Shown: positions 34,619-44,250 of the stretch, piece after piece
How the letters are laid out: every line of letters starts with the position of its first letter
Numbering within the stretch: position 1 is the stretch's first letter
Source: Nostoc sp. UHCC 0926
GTDB taxonomy: Bacteria > Cyanobacteriota > Cyanobacteriia > Cyanobacteriales > Nostocaceae
Direction of reading: 5' to 3'
Length of the DNA stretch: 64,000 nt
Assembly (NCBI RefSeq): GCF_028623165.1
Contig: NZ_CP117768.1
Coordinates: forward strand, 3,844,001 to 3,908,000
Position numbers and translations under genes: made by a program
Notes under the pieces: generated by a model
Seen by the model: only the letters and a program-made list of their open reading frames with translations
Database searches by the model: none
Told to the model about the DNA's origin: nothing

Positions 34619-36508
34619 TTATACCCCTACTGGCTGTCTGACTTGCGATTTCACCGCTTCAACAATGGCATCGGCGTCAATTTTGGCAGCATGGAGTAGT
34701 TCTTCTGGGGTGCCAGAACCTGGCATATCAAGCACTGCCAACTTAATTAGCCGCAGTTGAGGCCCATTGTAAGTAGGAATACTACTAGTACCAGCAAAGG
34801 CATCAAGCACAGCCGCACCTAGTCCGCCTTCCATCCAGTGGTCTTCAACCACGACTAAATTCCCCTTGGTATCGCGTGCAGCTTGATGAAGTGTTTCTAC
34901 ATCAATAGGTTTGACGGAGTAGGCATCTATGATCCGCACCGTGATCCCTTCGTTTTTTAAACGATCGCTAGCCTTAAGTGCTTCATGTAAAGTAATACCA
35001 GCCGCAATCACTGTGGCTTGATCTCGCTCAGAGCTACGGATTACTTTGCTACCACCAATGGGGAATTCTTCATCAGAGCCATAGATTACAGGTGTGCTTT
35101 CCCTGGTGGTACGGAGGTAAACAATGCCATTGCGATCGCTCATTTGCGCCACTAGTTTAGCCGTCTGATTGCCATCACTGGGATAAAGTACAGTACTACT
35201 CCACACCGCCCGGAAGGCTGCTAAGTCCTCCAGTGCCATCTGTGAAGGGCCATCCTGACCTATGGATATCCCAGCATGGGAACCCACTAATTTAATGTTG
35301 GCACGAGAGATAGCCGCCATCCGTACAAAGTCGTAACCTCTACTCAAGAAAGCTGCGAAGCTGGAAGCAAAGGGTTTGTATTTTCGCACCTGCAAACCCA
35401 CCGCTGCTGCAATCAGTTGTTGTTCAGCAATGTACATCTCAAAGTAGCGCTCAGGATAGGCTTTGGCAAAATCTTCGGCATAAGTGGAATTACTCACCTC
35501 GCCATCAAGGACAACTACATCGGGTTGAGCGGCTCCCAATGCAACTAAAGCGTCACCATATGCTTTACGTGTTGCGACCTTTGCACCTTTTTCATAAGTG
35601 GGAAGTTGCAGGGGTTGAGCATTCCCTGTTGCAGCAGGTTGGCTTTGTGCTTCGGGTTTGTTGACTTCAATTATCATGTGGCGTTCACCACCTAACTCTG
35701 CGATCGCCTCTTTCTCTTGGTCGGGTTTGAATGCTTTACCATGCCAACCACCTATATCTTCCACAGCAGCCACACCTTTGCCTTTCTTTGTACGGGCGAT
35801 AATTACCGTGGGGCGATCGTTGATGCTCAAAGCGGCGCTAAAGGCTTGGTCAATCTCTGTCAAGTTGTGACCATCAATTTCAATTGCGTGCCAGCCAAAG
35901 CCTCTAGCACGCGCTGCATATGCTTGTGTGTTCCAACCCAGTTCAGTCTCACCGCGTTGCCCTAGTCGATTGACATCGATTATGGCGATCAGATTGTTTA
36001 GTTTGGAGTGTGAGGCATGATCAAAAGCCTCCCATACTGACCCCTCAGCTGTTTCGCTATCACCCAGTAATACCCAGACATGGTATGGAAGTTGATCTAG
36101 ATATTTACCTGCTAAAGCCACCCCCACACCAATTGGTAATCCTTGTCCCAATGAGCCAGTTGCCACATCAACCCAAGGTAAAACTGGTGTGGGATGTCCT
36201 TGTAGACGACTACCAAATTGCCGTAGCGATAATAACTCCTCATCAGTAATTGCCCCCGCTGCTTTATACATGGCATAGAGCAGAGGTGCAGCGTGTCCTT
36301 TAGAGAGAAGGAAGTGATCGTTATTAGGGTTATGTGGATTATCAAAGTCGTAGCGGAGATATTTGGAGAGTAAAACCGCCATCAGATCAGCGGCTGACAT
36401 GGACGAGGTAGGATGACCTGAACCAGCAACGGTTGTAGCGCGAATACTATCGATACGCAACTGTTGTGCTAGTTCATGCCATTGGTCTAGTTGTTCCTGT
36501 GTGGTCAT
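34619..36508 (-). CDS. tkt: Transketolase, short (eukaryote-like) form
   Basis: The 629-residue protein has the thiamine-diphosphate motif GDSETAEGSVWEAFDHA followed by IIDVN, the N-terminal GSGHPTSSMSAADLMAVL, and a pyrimidine domain with EQQLIAAAVGL and SHAGISIGQDGPSQMALED, ending in a C-terminal domain. It moves two-carbon units between sugar phosphates in the Calvin-Benson and pentose phosphate pathways. It is shorter than the usual bacterial transketolase (about 660-670 residues) and aligns better with the animal type of about 620 residues. A canonical cyanobacterial transketolase is presumably elsewhere. The ATG at 36508 lies upstream of the conserved HELAQQLRIDSIRAT. Confidence 0.9.
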   Translation of the reverse strand: MTTQEQLDQWHELAQQLRIDSIRATTVAGSGHPTSSMSAADLMAVLLSKYLRYDFDNPHNPNNDHFLLSKGHAAPLLYAMYKAAGAITDEELLSLRQFGSRLQGHPTPVLPWVDVATGSLGQGLPIGVGVALAGKYLDQLPYHVWVLLGDSETAEGSVWEAFDHASHSKLNNLIAIIDVNRLGQRGETELGWNTQAYAARARGFGWHAIEIDGHNLTEIDQAFSAALSINDRPTVIIARTKKGKGVAAVEDIGGWHGKAFKPDQEKEAIAELGGERHMIIEVNKPEAQSQPAATGNAQPLQLPTYEKGAKVATRKAYGDALVALGAAQPDVVVLDGEVSNSTYAEDFAKAYPERYFEMYIAEQQLIAAAVGLQVRKYKPFASSFAAFLSRGYDFVRMAAISRANIKLVGSHAGISIGQDGPSQMALEDLAAFRAVWSSTVLYPSDGNQTAKLVAQMSDRNGIVYLRTTRESTPVIYGSDEEFPIGGSKVIRSSERDQATVIAAGITLHEALKASDRLKNEGITVRIIDAYSVKPIDVETLHQAARDTKGNLVVVEDHWMEGGLGAAVLDAFAGTSSIPTYNGPQLRLIKLAVLDMPGSGTPEELLHAAKIDADAIVEAVKSQVRQPVGV

Positions 36509-37070
36509 AGTAATATTCCTAAATGAAAATCAAGGGTATTGTGGCGAATCCTTTGTTTCATCACTCGTGTTTTAGCTAGACTTGGGTATTTTTCCGAAAA
36601 AAATGCTAATACACTCTAGGTAAAAGGAAAGATTATTCTTTTTGAATTTGACTTTGTTATGAATAGTGTCTTTTTTAACCAGAAGCAGACACAAATCCAA
36701 CTAAACACTTGTTCAGAGATTTATTTCAATATCCCTAAGTTTACTTTAGATAGTAAGAGCTACATTGGCTTCTTTCTAATGGAATAACTAAGCTTTATTT
36801 CTTAGGGTATACAAGACTTATTACACTAGATTCAGTATTTTGTTTATTAATCAATAAAAAAATCGAGATTACAGCGACACAAAAAGTCGTCTTTGTTTAA
36901 AATATTTAACTTTTTTTGACAAATAATGGCTGAATAAGCTGTGATTTACTTTTCTAGAATAATTCACTTTTAGTCAGCGCATATAGCTCTCATTATATGC
37001 AGCTTAAATGCTCTTTATTGGATTGTATCAGTTGAAAATACTGTTTCAAATAAAACTAATATAGTAATTA
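36509..37070. other. AT-rich spacer, no gene seen
   Basis: The spacer lies upstream of the transketolase and downstream of the GNAT pseudogene. It is AT-rich with one small hairpin (CTAAG ... CTTAG near 36788). No frame with coding character was found. Confidence 0.5.
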
Positions 37071-37532
37071 TTAAATTGATTTTTCCATGACGAAGTTTAT
37101 CAGCTTTTACCCTCTCCGCTCTACCTCTTGCTATTTCACAACAATATAGTTTTACCTTTCAAAAAAAGGTTTAGCTGTAATACTGGCTTCTGTAAATAAC
37201 TTTTCAATTCCTAAAACCTTTGCTTTTGATTCAAGCTGTTCTAAGATTTTCTTACCAATCCCTTTTCTTTGAAAATCTTGATGACAGTAAAAACGGTCAA
37301 TATGGCCATTAGCCTCTAATTCCCCAAAACCAATAATTTTGCCCTGTTCCTCTGCTACATAAGTAAACTTACTTTCTAAACCTTTAATCCAAACGTCAAT
37401 ATCCATATTTGCTGGTGCCCAAGCATCTACTTGTTCTTCTGTGTAATCATGAATATTCACCTCATGAACAGTGTCGTATAACAATTTCATAATTTCTTTG
37501 GCATCAGCTATTTCATATATTCTTAATCTCAT
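37071..37532 (-). pseudogene. GNAT acetyltransferase with three in-frame stop codons in its C-terminus
   Basis: From the ATG at 37532 (MRLRIYEIADAKEIMKLLYD) the frame is a normal GNAT protein: GKIIGFGELEANGHIDRFYC, then QRKGIGKKILEQLE (acetyl-CoA loop) and ITAKPFFER. There it meets TAA, yet the same frame continues as NYIVVK, TAG, QEVERRG, TAA, KLINFVMEKSI and a final stop at 37071. These pieces match the expected C-terminal strand and tail of the family without any frameshift. Three single-base changes to stop codons thus truncate the last 25 or so residues. It is probably a young pseudogene; readthrough is possible but not indicated. Confidence 0.75.
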
Positions 37533-37733
37533 CAGGAAGGTAATTAATGACAAATAGCTCTACTAGAAATATTATCAGCGCTAGCGGGACTACTTCAGCT
37601 TTCGAGTGCAGTCCTTTCCACTTATACAGCAGAATTGATCAGATTAAATCTCATATAGACAATTTCTATAGTACAAATATACTAAATTACTGCTAAAATG
37701 CCTTAAAAGTCAGCTAGCCTTGCTTGAGGTAGT

Positions 37734-38219
37734 ATGAAAAAAATCGAAGACACGGACAAAAAGCCCATTTTGCTCAAAGTTTCGCTGTTGCAGCCTACTG
37801 CTATAGTGCCACTGCAACCCCAAGATGAAAAAATCATCAGTGAACGGGAGCGTTTTCTAGCACAAGTCGAACGCATCAATCAGATGGCGGGAGAGTTAGA
37901 AGCAGCGATATTAGAGTTGAAAGCGATCGCCAACACACTTAATACTCAAAAACGTTACCCAGTTCTAAAATGCAAAAATATTTGTATTTGGCAGTCAATT
38001 AGCGTCCCTTGGGTGAAACGAAAGCCAGACGAATCATTTATTCTGACGACGCGAAGAGTTGATTTATTCCGAGCAGAAAGAGAAGCAACGCTACTAGCAC
38101 GGCAACTTCGTCAGCAAACCAAAAAAAGATTAGCATCGCAGCGACACAGAAAAAACAAGAGTGGGGCTGAGACTGACACAAAACGCTTCCTTAAAAAGGT
38201 ATTAGTCAACAAATCTTAA
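37734..38219 (+). CDS. Hypothetical basic protein with coiled coil
   Basis: The 161-residue protein has an N-terminal region KPILLKVSLLQPTAIVPLQP, a coiled-coil-like helix ERERFLAQVERINQMAGELE, and a very basic C-terminus (LRQQTKKRLASQRHRKNKSG). No enzymatic motif is visible. The basic tail suggests nucleic-acid or membrane association, which is inference. I do not recognise the family. The ATG at 37734 is preceded by 'gaggtagt', an acceptable ribosome-binding site. Confidence 0.55.
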   Translation: MKKIEDTDKKPILLKVSLLQPTAIVPLQPQDEKIISERERFLAQVERINQMAGELEAAILELKAIANTLNTQKRYPVLKCKNICIWQSISVPWVKRKPDESFILTTRRVDLFRAEREATLLARQLRQQTKKRLASQRHRKNKSGAETDTKRFLKKVLVNKS

Positions 38220-38444
38220 TAATTATCAACATTCAACGGCAGCTGACCCATGAGATTTAACAGTTATGCTGATTGAAGTGGCAGAAGGAACTTCTTTTTC
38301 AAAATTGCTATATACCACACTGCCATTGCTAATTGCAGCCACAGTTGGTGGCAAATAGGCAAAGCTGCCCTAATATTTGCACTTCCGTAAAACCAGGTGC
38401 AACATCAGGGATAATCAATCAGCGCACAGAAGAGGTAAAAAAAG

Positions 38445-38771
38445 GTGTTAAAGACACTTTTAGTGATTGCCGTTGGTTTTTTACCGTCCCTGTTTTCCCT
38501 GTGGATGATCCGCAAAAACTTTGTGCGATCGCGCTTACGGATGAGGCAAGCAGCGATGAATTTTCCAATGGTGCGGGGACGGCACAACATTAGACCTGTT
38601 GAAGGCGATCGCTATTATTTAGAAGGGGTGGGTTATCTGATTGGCGATATCAGCTGCAAATTTAATGCCCGATCTGGCTATATCCGCTGTGCTGTCAATC
38701 CCGACGGGCCATGTAACGTTTGCCTTCACTACGAACCTAAGGGATCAGCTGGTAGTGAAAAAAAGACTTAA
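38445..38771 (+). CDS. DUF6464-like protein with N-terminal membrane helix
   Basis: The 108-residue protein starts at a GTG (38445) nine bases after AGAGG. It has one hydrophobic N-terminal helix (LKTLLVIAVGFLPSLFSLWM) and a compact C-terminal domain: YYLEGVGYLIGDISCKFNAR, then IRCAVNPDGPCNVCLHYEP, with four cysteines (ISC, IRC, PCNVC) that look like a metal or disulfide site. This is the pattern I associate with the cyanobacterial DUF6464 family; function unknown. It stands alone between two gene-free regions. Confidence 0.65.
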   Translation: MLKTLLVIAVGFLPSLFSLWMIRKNFVRSRLRMRQAAMNFPMVRGRHNIRPVEGDRYYLEGVGYLIGDISCKFNARSGYIRCAVNPDGPCNVCLHYEPKGSAGSEKKT

Positions 38772-39288
38772 TAAGTTTTACCTGACTAATACTTAATCAA
38801 TCTCAAATTACCGAAGAAGGGCAAAAAGAGGCTGGCGAAGCAAGAGAGTTACTGAACAGTATAGTATCTTTGTTTTCCTGAAAGCGTCCTAGCGCATCTA
38901 ATACCAATTTGAAAAATGATTGTGACTAGATATTCAACAGGAGCGGTATTTCGCTTGGTATCAACGCAAATACCGTCGTCTTGTCGTTAGATGAGAGCGT
39001 CTAAAGGTTTATTTCTACACATTTATTGATCTCGCTACCATCCACATCTGGATTCAGAAAATCTTATTAGTGGGATAGGTTCAAATTTTCTTGTTTTGTG
39101 GCTACCCTGACAGAGGGGTTTGAATCCCCTTCTAAATGGAACCTTCAGCAAGAACTGCCTTCTTCAATGGGTCTTTCTATATATTAAAAAATAATCACCC
39201 TGTTCAAGTCCCCAACTTTCCCTGCTAAAGAATAGCCTTTCCACCTCCTTAATCAGAAGCTCACCGCTTCGCATTAAGTGTGAGTAGT
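38772..39288. other. Spacer, no gene seen
   Basis: The 517-base spacer has no coding frame. A 'gaggggtttgaatccccttc' stretch near 39113 resembles a tRNA T-arm, but no acceptor, D or anticodon arms surround it. Nothing else was recognised. Confidence 0.45.
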
Positions 39289-39591
39289 TCAGCCTTCAAG
39301 ATCAAATGCGATGACATCATCAATACACGATAAGATTTCAACTTTGACTTTTTCATGAATAGGATCGGGTAAATAGGCATCGCGGGCAGCAGCGGTCTCA
39401 AAAGTCATTAAAAATCCGTGCGTATAACCCTGATTCAAGCCTTCGTTGCTGGAATATGTACCACCTGTAAAGTAGGTGATACCAGGAATCAATTTCGTGA
39501 TTTCTTGAAGATGTCTAAATATATCTGCAATCTTTTCAGCAGGGGTTTGTGGTTGAAATTTTAACAAAACTATATGTTGAATTAGAGGCAT
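39289..39591 (-). CDS. Dabb-family (stress-responsive A/B barrel) protein
   Basis: The 100-residue protein begins MPLIQHIVLLKFQPQTPAEK, with GITYFTGGTYSSNEGLNQGY and THGFLMTFETAAARDAYL. This is the dimeric alpha/beta barrel (Dabb) pattern: N-terminal HIVLLKF and central HGF...F.....RD.YL. Family members include stress-induced plant proteins and small monooxygenase-like or cyclase-like enzymes. Its function here is unknown. It is monocistronic on the minus strand. Confidence 0.85.
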   Translation of the reverse strand: MPLIQHIVLLKFQPQTPAEKIADIFRHLQEITKLIPGITYFTGGTYSSNEGLNQGYTHGFLMTFETAAARDAYLPDPIHEKVKVEILSCIDDVIAFDLEG

Positions 39592-40193
39592 CTAAAATTT
39601 CCTTGTTTATACTTGTACAATTATTAATGGTATACTGCTCAAATCTTGTCAATGGGGAGTCAGTCGTTGAGAAACTAACGCTAAACTCGACTTGATCCAT
39701 TTTAGGCTATGTGTTGATGGAAATTAGCAAGAAGATGATGGGACAAGTTGACCAGAGAAAATGAGAGATTTGCCTCGTTAGTCACCGCCGTTTGATTCTT
39801 GGTCATGGAATCTCTTCCAAACCCCAAAATTACTTGGGATCACCGAAGTTAAACTCAATCTGGAAACGCAATTTGTAGTAGTCGATGACTTGGACGGGTC
39901 TTTTTACCCCTGGCTGATAGAACTGCTATTATCAGCCGTTGCATGAACACAGGTTGAATTAAACTCTACCAAAGTAAATTTTAGGTAAAAATTTGTTTTA
40001 CCTGGGATGGTAAAATCACGGCTAATTATAATTTGTATTGACAAACACTTGGAAAATTTGCCTTTGCATGGTCAAATAAGAATGATTTAATAGAATTCGT
40101 GCAAAAGTGTGAATCTGCGTCATTTTGTTTGCAGATTATGAAATTTACTATTAGCTTTTGCTGAATATCTAATAACTAGATGATTATTTAACG
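39592..40193. promoter_or_regulatory. Spacer upstream of ABC transporter with GGTAAAA half-sites; possible gene remnant
   Basis: GGTAAAA (39984-39990) and TTTTACC (39996-40002) form a perfect palindrome with a 5-base gap, and another GGTAAAA follows at 40009-40015. TTGACA near 40039 could be a -35 box, about 155 bases before the transporter ATG. This looks like an operator region. Farther left (about 39785-39945) a 46-codon plus-strand stretch (WSWNLFQTPKLLGITEV...) has coding character but no start and is probably a remnant. Confidence 0.4.
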
Positions 40194-41456
40194 ATGAACA
40201 ACGCGATCGTTCGGACAACAGCATTATTATCAACTTGCGCTTTGCTACTAACAGGCTGTGGTGGTGGCACTAGCACTGTGACAAATTCTCCAAATAATAG
40301 TCCAAATAGTACCCCAAATAACACTGCAACCAATACAGCAGCGACAACGGGTACATTGTCGGGTGCTATTCCCATCGGTATTGCCGTTGCCCAAACTAGC
40401 AATGTAGCATTACTAGGTCAAGAGCAAGTTGCTGGAGCCAAACTTGCCGAGAAGTATTTCAATAGTAAAGGTGGTGTTAATGGGACTCCAATTAAATTAG
40501 TGTTTCAAGATACTAGCGGTGATGAAGCAGGGGCAATTAATGCTTTTCAAACTTTAATTAACAAAGATAAAGTTATTGGGATTGTGGGACCAACTTTGTC
40601 ACAGCAAGCTTTTAGTGCTGATCCGATTGGCGAACGGGCAAAAGTACCAATTCTTGGGCCATCGAATACTGCTAAAAACATTCCCGAAATTGGAGATTAC
40701 ATTGCTCGTGTTTCTGCACCAGTTTCCATCGTCGCGCCTAATTCGGTGAAGGCTGCACTTAAGCAAAACCCCCAACTGAAAAAAGTCGCAGTTTTCTATG
40801 CTCAAAATGATGCATTTAGCAAGTCAGAAACAGAAATTTTTCAGCAAACAGTTAAGGATCAAGGGCTGGAATTGGTAACAGTGCAAAAGTTCCAAACCAG
40901 TGATACAGATTTTCAAAGCCAAGCTACCAATGCAATTAATCTCAAACCAGATTTAATCATTATTTCTGGTTTGGCTGCTGATGGTGGTAATTTAGTGCGA
41001 CAATTGCGGGAACTGGGTTATAAAGGCTTAATTGTTGGTGGAAATGGTCTAAACACATCGAATCTATTGACAGTTTGTAAGGCACTTTGTGATGGCGTAT
41101 TGATTGCTCAAGCCTACAGTCCAGAACATCCAGGTGAAATTAACGCAGCATTTCATAAAGCCTATACTGACGAATACAAAAAAGAACCACCCCAATTTAG
41201 CGCTCAAGCTTTTGCAGCAGTGCAGGTTTATGTCGAAGCACTCCAAGCTTTAGATAAAAATAGCAAAGTTAACAAATTACAGCTACCAGAATTGCGGACG
41301 CAATTAAACAAACAGATACTTGTTGGAACATACAATACACCACTGGGTGAAATTGGTTTTACTCCTCTAGGTGAAGTTGTTCAAAAAGATTTCTATGTCG
41401 CCCAAATAAAAATGGCAAAAGACGGGAGTCAAGGTAAATTCACATTCCTAAAATAG
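40194..41456 (+). CDS. Branched-chain amino-acid-type ABC transporter, substrate-binding lipoprotein
   Basis: The 420-residue protein has a lipoprotein signal (LLSTCALLLTGCGGG, lipobox LTGC with Cys near residue 23), a low-complexity Asn/Thr-rich linker, and a type I periplasmic binding fold: IPIGIAVAQTSNVALLGQEQ, then KLVFQDTSGDEAGAINAFQ and VIGIVGPTLSQQAF. These motifs are those of LivK/NatB-type amino-acid receptors. The ligand cannot be deduced (amino acids or urea-like compounds). It heads a cluster with two permeases and one ATPase, seven bases before the first permease. Confidence 0.9.
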   Translation: MNNAIVRTTALLSTCALLLTGCGGGTSTVTNSPNNSPNSTPNNTATNTAATTGTLSGAIPIGIAVAQTSNVALLGQEQVAGAKLAEKYFNSKGGVNGTPIKLVFQDTSGDEAGAINAFQTLINKDKVIGIVGPTLSQQAFSADPIGERAKVPILGPSNTAKNIPEIGDYIARVSAPVSIVAPNSVKAALKQNPQLKKVAVFYAQNDAFSKSETEIFQQTVKDQGLELVTVQKFQTSDTDFQSQATNAINLKPDLIIISGLAADGGNLVRQLRELGYKGLIVGGNGLNTSNLLTVCKALCDGVLIAQAYSPEHPGEINAAFHKAYTDEYKKEPPQFSAQAFAAVQVYVEALQALDKNSKVNKLQLPELRTQLNKQILVGTYNTPLGEIGFTPLGEVVQKDFYVAQIKMAKDGSQGKFTFLK

Positions 41457-41463
41457 TTGCTAC

Positions 41464-42414
41464 ATGAATATCAATATATTTTTACAGCAATTATTAAATG
41501 GTTTATCCATCGGCAGCGTCTATGCAATTTTTGCCTTAGGATATACCTTGGTTTATTCTATTTTGGGCATCATTAATTTAGCTCATGGTGCGATTTTTAC
41601 CTTGGGTGCATATTTCACTTATGCACTCATGGGTGGTAACTTTGGATTTAACGGCTTGTTGGCTAATGCAGCCCTGCCAATAAAATTACCATTTGCTATA
41701 TCCTTGATTTTAGGAAGTACCCTGGCGGGATTGGTAGGGGTAGTTATGGAACGTATTGCTTTTCAACCTTTGCGCCGTCGAGGATCTGACCCTTTACTAA
41801 CTGTTGTTTCCAGTTTAGGGGTAGCAGTGGTAATTGTGAATTTAATCCAGTATTTAGTAGGCGCAGAAAGTTACACATATCCCGCTAATACTTACGGAAA
41901 TTTGCCACCTGCTATTAACTTTGGTAGTTCAGAAAACCCAATTCCTATTCGCAGTGTTCAGGTGGTAATTTTTACTGTATCAGTTGTGATTGTGGCAATT
42001 CTTACCTATTTTATCAATCGAACTAAATATGGTAAGGCAATGCAGGCGATCGCAGAAGATGCAACTACAGCTAGTTTGTTAGGAATTAATAGCGATCGCT
42101 TTATCATCCTAACATTCTTTATCAGCAGTTTTTTAGCAGGATTAGCAGGAACTTTAGTCGCCTCTAGTGTTAGTATTGCTGGGCCATATTTCGGCATTGC
42201 TTTTGGATTGCGGGGTTTAGCGGTAATTGTCTTAGGTGGTTTGGGTAGTATTCCTGGTGCAGTGTTGGGAGGCTTGGTAATTGGATTAGTGGAGGCATTT
42301 GTTCCTGCTGAATTCTCTGGATATAAAGACGCAGTAGCCTTTGGAATTTTGTTTATCATGCTATTAGTTAGACCCCAAGGTTTACTAGGACGGCGGTTTA
42401 TTCAGAAAGTTTAA
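41464..42414 (+). CDS. ABC transporter permease, LivH type
   Basis: The 316-residue membrane protein begins with INIFLQQLLNGLSIGSVYAI and has the LivH hallmarks ALGYTLVYSILGIINLAHGA, EDATTASLLGINSDRFI (the EAA-type loop contacting the ATPase) and FGLRGLAVIVLGGLGSIPGA. About eight membrane helices are predicted. It forms the channel with the LivM-type partner encoded downstream. The gene starts seven bases after the binding-protein stop. Confidence 0.9.
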   Translation: MNINIFLQQLLNGLSIGSVYAIFALGYTLVYSILGIINLAHGAIFTLGAYFTYALMGGNFGFNGLLANAALPIKLPFAISLILGSTLAGLVGVVMERIAFQPLRRRGSDPLLTVVSSLGVAVVIVNLIQYLVGAESYTYPANTYGNLPPAINFGSSENPIPIRSVQVVIFTVSVVIVAILTYFINRTKYGKAMQAIAEDATTASLLGINSDRFIILTFFISSFLAGLAGTLVASSVSIAGPYFGIAFGLRGLAVIVLGGLGSIPGAVLGGLVIGLVEAFVPAEFSGYKDAVAFGILFIMLLVRPQGLLGRRFIQKV

Positions 42415-42497
42415 GGAGACGTAGCGCCATGAAAATCTACACCAAACAAAAATTAACTTTTGATCAGTTTTATTAATCTTAATCAATATATTTTAAA

Positions 42498-43421
42498 ATG
42501 GCTGATTTTTTCAATACTTACGGTTCTTTAATTGTCTCTATGGTATTGGGGGCGCTACTAGGATTATCACTTTACTTACCGCTAATGACAGGGCAATTGT
42601 CTTTAGCCAGTCCAGGATTTTATGCTTTAGGTGGGTATATTGCAGCAATTCTCTCCACAAAAGTTTTGACATCTAGTAGTAGTTTATATCCAATTCCATT
42701 ATTATTATTGGAGATGTTAATTGCTGGTGTAATTTCTGGTTTATTGGGTGTATTAGTGGGAATTCCAGCGTTGAGGTTGCGAGGAATTTATTTAGCGATC
42801 GCTACTATTGCTTTTGTAGAAGTTCTGCGCGTCATCTCTCTCAATCTGGATATTACAGGCGGTGCTGTCGGGATTTTTGGCATTCCTCAACCTTTCCAAA
42901 CACAACTTGAATATTTATGGATTGTTTTGCCCTTACTATTAATTAGTATGGTGTTACTTTACCGTTTAGAACGCATCCGAGTAGGAAGGGCATTTATAGC
43001 TATCCGTGAAGATGAATTAGCAGCGGGTGCAATGGGAATCAATCCCACTTATTACAAAGTTTTGGCATTTACACTAGGGGCTATGCTTGCAGGGGTTGTA
43101 GGTGCAATTAGCGCCCACTTCCTGAATACTTGGAATGCTCGTCAAGGTACTTTTGATGCCAGTATTATATATTTAACTTTTGTTTTGATTGGTGGTTCGA
43201 GAACTTTTTTAGGGCCGGTAGTCGGAGGTATAGTATTTACAGCCTTACCAGAGATTCTGCGAAGCCTAGCTGATACTGGTGGTTTACCTAATTGGTTAGC
43301 ACAATTTTTACGCGATGGAAGATTAATTATTTTTGGCTTACTAGTAGTAATAGGTACAATATTTTTCCCCCAAGGGCTAATTACTCCAGATATTTTCAAA
43401 AAACGTAAAATCCCAAAGTGA
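42498..43421 (+). CDS. ABC transporter permease, LivM type
   Basis: The 307-residue membrane protein has the LivM pattern: LSLYLPLMTGQLSLASPGFY and ALGGYIAAIL, the EAA-like loop AIREDELAAGAMGINPTYYK, and FVLIGGSRTFLGPVVGGIVF. It pairs with the LivH-type permease 83 bases upstream. Twenty-three bases separate it from the ATPase gene. The order and motifs leave no doubt on the role; the substrate is unknown. Confidence 0.9.
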   Translation: MADFFNTYGSLIVSMVLGALLGLSLYLPLMTGQLSLASPGFYALGGYIAAILSTKVLTSSSSLYPIPLLLLEMLIAGVISGLLGVLVGIPALRLRGIYLAIATIAFVEVLRVISLNLDITGGAVGIFGIPQPFQTQLEYLWIVLPLLLISMVLLYRLERIRVGRAFIAIREDELAAGAMGINPTYYKVLAFTLGAMLAGVVGAISAHFLNTWNARQGTFDASIIYLTFVLIGGSRTFLGPVVGGIVFTALPEILRSLADTGGLPNWLAQFLRDGRLIIFGLLVVIGTIFFPQGLITPDIFKKRKIPK

Positions 43422-43444
43422 ATTATTCATAATAATATGTAAAA

Positions 43445-44236
43445 ATGTCACATAGTATTCCAGCAGCTAACAGCAGTATTGTCTTAGAAGCACGAGCATT
43501 GACTCGCCGCTTTGGTGGTCTAGTAGCAGTTAATAATGTATCTTTTAGTGTAAATAAATATGAGATTTTTGGACTGATTGGCCCTAATGGTGCTGGCAAA
43601 ACAACACTGTTTAATTTGATTACTGCTTTCATTCCACCTTCTAGCGGTCAATTAATTTATCAAGGTGGAGAAATTTCCCAACTGCGTCCTCATCAAATTG
43701 CTGCTTTAGGTATCGCCCGTACCTTCCAAAATATCCGCTTGTTTGGGGAATTATCGGCATTAGAAAATGTGATCATTGCCCGACATTTATACACTAAAAG
43801 TAATATGATTGCAGGAGTTTTAGGATTACCACCAGCGCCTAGTGAAGAACTTAAAACTAAGCAAAAAGCTTTAGATTTATTAGATATGATTGGCTTGAGC
43901 GATCGCGCTGACCAAAAAGCTAAAAACTTTGCCTACGGTGATCAGCGTCGCTTAGAAATTGCCCGCGCTTTAGCATTAAAACCGCAAATCTTACTTCTCG
44001 ACGAACCGGCGGCGGGGATGAACCCCAACGAAAAGCAGCAACTCAGTGCATTTATTCGCAGCCTGCGCGATCGCTTCAATTTGACGATCATCCTGATTGA
44101 ACACCATGTACCTTTGGTTATGGGTTTGTGCGATCGCATTGCGGTATTAGATTTCGGTCAATTAATTGCTTTGGGTGAACCATCTTTAGTCAGAAATAAT
44201 CCGGCGGTGATTGAGGCTTATTTAGGCAATGAATGA
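43445..44236 (+). CDS. ABC transporter ATP-binding protein, LivG type
   Basis: The 263-residue ATPase has Walker A ([16 protein letters not shown]), a Q-loop, the signature [15 protein letters not shown] (a variation of LSGGQ), Walker [14 protein letters not shown] and the switch His (LIEHHVP). [18 protein letters not shown] is characteristic of LivG. LivG-type transporters normally work with a second ATPase (LivF); none is encoded here, so it is either elsewhere in the genome or the system uses a LivG homodimer. The gene is convergent with the Rpn-family nuclease gene, 14 bases apart. Confidence 0.92.
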   Translation: MSHSIPAANSSIVLEARALTRRFGGLVAVNNVSFSVNKYEIFGLIGPNGAGKTTLFNLITAFIPPSSGQLIYQGGEISQLRPHQIAALGIARTFQNIRLFGELSALENVIIARHLYTKSNMIAGVLGLPPAPSEELKTKQKALDLLDMIGLSDRADQKAKNFAYGDQRRLEIARALALKPQILLLDEPAAGMNPNEKQQLSAFIRSLRDRFNLTIILIEHHVPLVMGLCDRIAVLDFGQLIALGEPSLVRNNPAVIEAYLGNE

Positions 44237-44250
44237 CTATCTGTCTCAAA

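Noticed and set aside
38333-38593. 86-codon open frame
   Set aside because: Overlaps the better supported DUF6464-like gene in another frame; no motif.
39100-39135. tRNA-like T-arm ('ggggtttgaatcccc')
   Set aside because: No acceptor, D or anticodon stems can be placed around it.
39984-40002. NtcA site upstream of the transporter
   Set aside because: Spacing between GTA and TAC is 11, not 8; kept only as an unidentified palindrome.
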